Below, in pieces: positions 5,837-8,762 of a stretch of 8,762 nucleotides of DNA (its first letter is position 1; every line of letters starts with the position of its first letter). This DNA comes from VBCK01 sp035511515 (GTDB lineage Bacteria; Pseudomonadota; Gammaproteobacteria; Burkholderiales; Burkholderiaceae_F), in NCBI GenBank assembly GCA_035511515.1, contig DATKFG010000080.1, positions 1 through 8,762 on the forward strand, given 5' to 3'. The notes beneath the pieces were generated by a model, which was given only the letters and a program-made list of their open reading frames with translations, had not been told where the DNA came from and did not search any database. The translations under genes and the position numbers were made by a program.

Positions 5837-7216
5837 ATGAGCGCAATGGTCAAACGCAGCAGCTTCACCGAGAAAGACCTGGATCGCTGGTTCGACGAGA
5901 ACCGGATCACCGAGATCGAGTGCCTGGTTCCCGATCTGGCCGGCGTCGCACGCGGCAAGATCCTGCCGCGCGAAAAGTTCACCGAAGACCGCGGCATGCG
6001 GGTGCCCGAAGACGTGCTGGCGATGACCGTCAACGGCGACAAGCCCGGCGACGATGCCTCCTACCGGGCCGTGATCGCGGCCACCGACCACGACCTGGTG
6101 CTTCGTCCCGATCCGAGTACCGCGTGCCTGGTTCCGTGGGCCGCCGATTCGACCGCGCAGATCATCCACGACGCGTTCCGCACGAACGGCGAGCCGGCCG
6201 ACTTCGTTCCGCGCACCGTGCTTCGGCGCGTGCTCGGCCTGTATCGCGACAAGGGGTGGGAGCCGGTGGTCGCGCCCGAGCTGGAGTTCTACCTGGTCGC
6301 GAAGAACGTGGACCCGAACATGCCGCTGGCGCCGCCGATCGGCCGCAGCGGCCGGGCCGAGACCGTCCGTCGCGCCTACAGCATCGACGCGGTCAACGAA
6401 TTCGATCCGCTGTTCGAAGAGATCTACGACTATTGCAAGTCGATGGAGCTGGACGTGGACACGCTGATCCACGAGGTCGGCGCCGGACAGATGGAGATCA
6501 ACTTCCTGCACGGCGACCCGCTGGAGCTGGCGGACCAGACGTTCTACTTCAAGCGCACGCTGCGCGAGACCGCACTGCGCCACCAGATGTACGCGACCTT
6601 CATGGCCAAGCCGATGCAGGGCGAGCCGGGCAGCGCAATGCACATCCACCAGAGCCTGCTCGATGCCAAAACCGGGCGCAACATCTTCAGCAATCCGGAC
6701 GGCTCGGCCTCGAGCATCTTCAACCACTACCTGGCCGGACTGCAGAAGTACATGCCGGCGGCGATGGCGCTCGTGGCACCGTACGTCAATTCCTACCGGC
6801 GCATCGTCCGCCACGGCGCCGCGCCGATCAACATCCAGTGGGGGCACGACAACCGGACCGTCGGGTTCCGGATCCCGGGATCGACCCCCGAGAACCGCCG
6901 CGTGGAAAACCGTGTGATCGGCGCCGACGCCAATCCGTATCTTGCGATTGCGGCCACGCTGGCGTGCGGCTGGCTCGGCATCAGTGAACGGCTGGAGCCC
7001 ACCCCCGAGAACACCGGCAGCGCCTATTCGCTCGACTACGAGCTGCCGCGCAGCCTGTCGGAGGCGTTGGGCGAGCTGCGCGCCTGTACCGCCTTTCACA
7101 AGGTGCTCGGAAAGCCGTTCATCGACGTGTATCTGGCGGTCAAGGAGCTCGAGTACGCCGAATTCATGAAGGTGATCAGCCCGTGGGAACGCGAGCACCT
7201 TCTGCTGCACGTCTGA
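5837..7216 (+). CDS. puuA: Gamma-glutamylpolyamine synthetase (glutamine synthetase family, PuuA/SpuB/SpuI-like)
   Basis: A 459-residue ligase of the glutamine synthetase superfamily. It should join glutamate to putrescine or another polyamine using ATP, the first step of the gamma-glutamylated polyamine route in the cytoplasm. The N-terminal domain has ECLVPDLAGVARGKILP. The catalytic domain keeps ELE (E148, E150), GAGQMEINF (E220), AMHIHQS (H269, H271), NSYRRI, WGHDNRTVGFRIPGS and RVENR (E357), so it looks active. It is shorter and more divergent than nitrogen-assimilation GlnA, and its wording is closest to Pseudomonas SpuB/SpuI proteins as I remember them. The ATG at 5837 is preferred because GAGGT (5823-5827) sits 9 nt upstream. 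An in-frame ATG at 5753 would add 28 poorly conserved residues. The aminotransferase starts 13 nt after its stop, as in the spuB-spuC order. Exact amine preference is not visible. Confidence 0.9.
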   Translation: MSAMVKRSSFTEKDLDRWFDENRITEIECLVPDLAGVARGKILPREKFTEDRGMRVPEDVLAMTVNGDKPGDDASYRAVIAATDHDLVLRPDPSTACLVPWAADSTAQIIHDAFRTNGEPADFVPRTVLRRVLGLYRDKGWEPVVAPELEFYLVAKNVDPNMPLAPPIGRSGRAETVRRAYSIDAVNEFDPLFEEIYDYCKSMELDVDTLIHEVGAGQMEINFLHGDPLELADQTFYFKRTLRETALRHQMYATFMAKPMQGEPGSAMHIHQSLLDAKTGRNIFSNPDGSASSIFNHYLAGLQKYMPAAMALVAPYVNSYRRIVRHGAAPINIQWGHDNRTVGFRIPGSTPENRRVENRVIGADANPYLAIAATLACGWLGISERLEPTPENTGSAYSLDYELPRSLSEALGELRACTAFHKVLGKPFIDVYLAVKELEYAEFMKVISPWEREHLLLHV

Positions 7217-7229
7217 CGGGACACCGCAC

Positions 7230-8651
7230 ATGCACGCCAGCTTCGAAAAGACAGGTCCATCGGGTGCACCCGCCGCGCCCCACTACGACACCGCGGCCCT
7301 GCAGGCGGTCGACAGCGCGCACTACCTGCATCCGGCCACGGATTACAAGCTGCTGGCCCAGACCGGCTCGCGCGTCATCGTGCGAGGCGACGGCATCTAT
7401 GTCTGGGACTCCGAGGGCAACCGGATTCTGGACGGCATGTCCGGGCTGTGGTGCGTCAACGTCGGCTATGGCCGCCGCGAGCTCGCCGACGCAGCGTACC
7501 GCCAGCTGAACACGCTGCCGTTCTACAACAGCTTCTTCAACACCTCCAACGTGCCGGCCATCACGCTGGCGGCCACGCTGGCCCGGATTTCGCCGCCGCA
7601 GTTCAACCACGTGTTCTTCGCCGGATCCGGTTCCGAAGGCAATGACACGGTGGTGCGGATGGTGCGGCGCTACTGGGACCTGATGGGACAGCCGCAGCGC
7701 AAGGTGATCATCAGCCGGCGCAACGCCTACCACGGCAGCACCGTGGCCGGCGCGTCGCTGGGCGGCATGGATGCGATGCACGCGCAGGGTGATCTGCCGA
7801 TTCCGAACATCACGCACATCGAGCAGCCCTACCACTTCGAAAACGGCGCCGGAATGCCGCCCGACGAGTACGGCCTGCTCGCGGCACAGCGCCTCGAGGA
7901 GAAAATCCTGGAGCTGGGCGCCGGCCGCGTGGCCGCGTTCATCGGCGAGCCGGTGCAGGGCGCGGGCGGCGTGATCATCCCGCCGCCCACCTACTGGCCG
8001 CAGATCCAGCGCATCTGCGATCGCTACGGGATCCTGCTGGTGTCGGACGAAGTGATCTGCGGCTTCGGCCGCCTGGGCCACTGGTTCGGCTGCGAGCGGA
8101 TGGGAACCCGGCCCGACCTGATCACGTTCGCCAAGGGCGTCACCTCCGGCTACATCCCGCTGGGCGGGGTGCTGGTGGGACAACGCGTGGCCAAGGTCAT
8201 GATCGACAAGGGTGAGGAATTTGCGCACGGCTTCACCTACTGCGGACACCCGGTGGCCTGCGCGGTGGCCAACGAGAACATCGCCATCATCGAGCGCGAG
8301 CACCTGGTGCAGCGCGTCCACGACGATGTCGGGCCATACCTGAAGCGGCACTTCGAGGCGCTGCAGGACCATCCGCTGGTGGGTCAGGCCGAAGCGTGCG
8401 GGATGATGGCCGCGCTGGTACTGGTGAAGAAGAAGGTCCCGCTGGAGCGCTTCGCCGAGGACCTGAAGGTCGGGATGGTGTGCCGCGGTCACATGTTCGA
8501 CAGCGGCGTCGTGATGCGGGCGGTGGGCGAGCGGATGATCATCGCTCCGCCGCTGGTGATCACGCACGAGCAGATCGACGAGATGATCGGGCTGATCCGG
8601 CGCAGCCTGGATTTGACGCTGAGGGATGTGAAGCAGCGCGGGTGGACTTGA
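7230..8651 (+). CDS. spuC: Putrescine/polyamine aminotransferase, class III (SpuC-like)
   Basis: A 473-residue class III PLP aminotransferase, cytoplasmic. Relatives (P. aeruginosa SpuC) move the amino group of putrescine or other diamines to pyruvate, giving 4-aminobutanal and alanine. Motifs in order: LHPATDYKLL near the start, DGMSGLWCVNVGYGR, GSGSEGNDT (about 132-140), NAYHGST with Y167-H168, EPVQGAGGVIIPP, SDEVICGFGR (D273 for the PLP ring nitrogen), FAKGVTSGYIPLGG with K302 as the Schiff-base lysine, and HGFTYCGHPV. Position 137 is Gly where SpuC-type enzymes usually have Ala (GSGSEANDT). The start lies 13 nt after the ligase stop with only a weak site (ACGGGA), pointing to one operon with coupled translation. 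Other omega-transaminases (beta-alanine-pyruvate type) are the main alternative; wording and the ligase neighbour favour SpuC. Confidence 0.92.
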   Translation: MHASFEKTGPSGAPAAPHYDTAALQAVDSAHYLHPATDYKLLAQTGSRVIVRGDGIYVWDSEGNRILDGMSGLWCVNVGYGRRELADAAYRQLNTLPFYNSFFNTSNVPAITLAATLARISPPQFNHVFFAGSGSEGNDTVVRMVRRYWDLMGQPQRKVIISRRNAYHGSTVAGASLGGMDAMHAQGDLPIPNITHIEQPYHFENGAGMPPDEYGLLAAQRLEEKILELGAGRVAAFIGEPVQGAGGVIIPPPTYWPQIQRICDRYGILLVSDEVICGFGRLGHWFGCERMGTRPDLITFAKGVTSGYIPLGGVLVGQRVAKVMIDKGEEFAHGFTYCGHPVACAVANENIAIIEREHLVQRVHDDVGPYLKRHFEALQDHPLVGQAEACGMMAALVLVKKKVPLERFAEDLKVGMVCRGHMFDSGVVMRAVGERMIIAPPLVITHEQIDEMIGLIRRSLDLTLRDVKQRGWT

Positions 8652-8669
8652 GGCGGCGATGGCGCGCGG

Positions 8670-8711
8670 CCCTCACCCCCTCCCCTCTCCCGCTGCGCGG
8701 GCGAGGGGCGA
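8670..8711 (+). repeat. REP-like palindromic element, copy 3
   Basis: The header CCCTCACCCCC (8670-8680) is identical to copies 1 and 2. It is followed by a 12-bp stem, 8682-8693 with 8697-8708, having one mismatch and a TGC loop. It begins 18 nt after the aminotransferase stop and may protect or end the operon transcript. No T-run follows. Confidence 0.75.
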
Positions 8712-8749
8712 TCCAGCGCGGAAGGTTCTGCGTCAGCGCTACTGCGATT

Positions 8750-8762
8750 GATCGCCCCTCGC
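8750..8762 (-). repeat. Start of an inverted REP-like copy, cut by the window edge
   Basis: These 13 bases are the exact reverse complement of 8701-8713 in copy 3 and run into the window end. With copy 3 they would form a head-to-head pair separated by about 36 nt, the arrangement known from paired REP elements. The rest lies outside the window. Confidence 0.6.

Noticed and set aside
5516..7231. 571-codon open frame on the minus strand opposite the ligase gene
   Set aside because: No family motifs and low-complexity composition; the plus strand encodes a complete, well-conserved enzyme.
7176..8567. 463-codon open frame on the minus strand opposite the aminotransferase
   Set aside because: Rich in His, Arg and Val with no domain, and mirrors the codons of a clear aminotransferase.
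1..8762. CRISPR array, tRNA or rRNA genes, insertion sequence or prophage genes
   Set aside because: No regularly spaced direct repeats, no tRNA-like cloverleaf or rRNA stretch, and no transposase, integrase or phage-like protein was seen on either strand.

Overview
The window is GC-rich throughout (about two thirds G+C by eye), with proteobacterial gene styles: a large TonB-dependent outer-membrane receptor, a MocR-type regulator, and polyamine catabolism enzymes that resemble those of Pseudomonas. REP-like palindromes sit between the genes. I infer a Gram-negative beta- or gammaproteobacterium from the outer-membrane receptor, the Spu/Puu-like enzymes and these repeats. I cannot name the genus.

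Layout. Bases 1-115 hold a REP-like palindrome with a second hairpin nested in it. Then come a TonB-dependent receptor (224-2926, +), another REP-like hairpin (2931-2970), and an agmatinase-family ureohydrolase (2996-3931, +). The ureohydrolase overlaps tail-to-tail by 40 bp with a MocR/GntR regulator carrying an aminotransferase-like domain (3892-5436, -). A 400-bp divergent intergenic region follows (5437-5836). It has two overlapping, oppositely directed -10 elements, flanking direct repeats, and a long structured leader containing a possible 30-residue arginine-rich leader ORF. The leader runs into a glutamine-synthetase-family gamma-glutamylpolyamine synthetase (5837-7216, +) and, 13 nt later, a SpuC-like polyamine aminotransferase (7230-8651, +). 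The right edge carries a further REP-like hairpin plus the start of an inverted copy.

How it fits together (inference). The ureohydrolase would release putrescine from agmatine, or GABA from guanidinobutyrate. The gamma-glutamyl ligase and the PLP aminotransferase would then feed putrescine or related polyamines toward GABA and succinate. The PLP-dependent MocR protein, divergent from the ligase-aminotransferase pair, is the obvious local regulator. The receptor may import a substrate for this pathway or may only be a neighbour. No inner-membrane transporter, aldehyde dehydrogenase or gamma-glutamyl-GABA hydrolase lies in the window, so the pathway must be completed elsewhere.

The most interesting unexplained structure is the 330-nt leader before the ligase gene. 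Its small ORF has a good ribosome-binding site and ends in five consecutive arginine codons lying inside a strong hairpin. That suggests, but does not prove, translation-coupled control by arginine or polyamine status.
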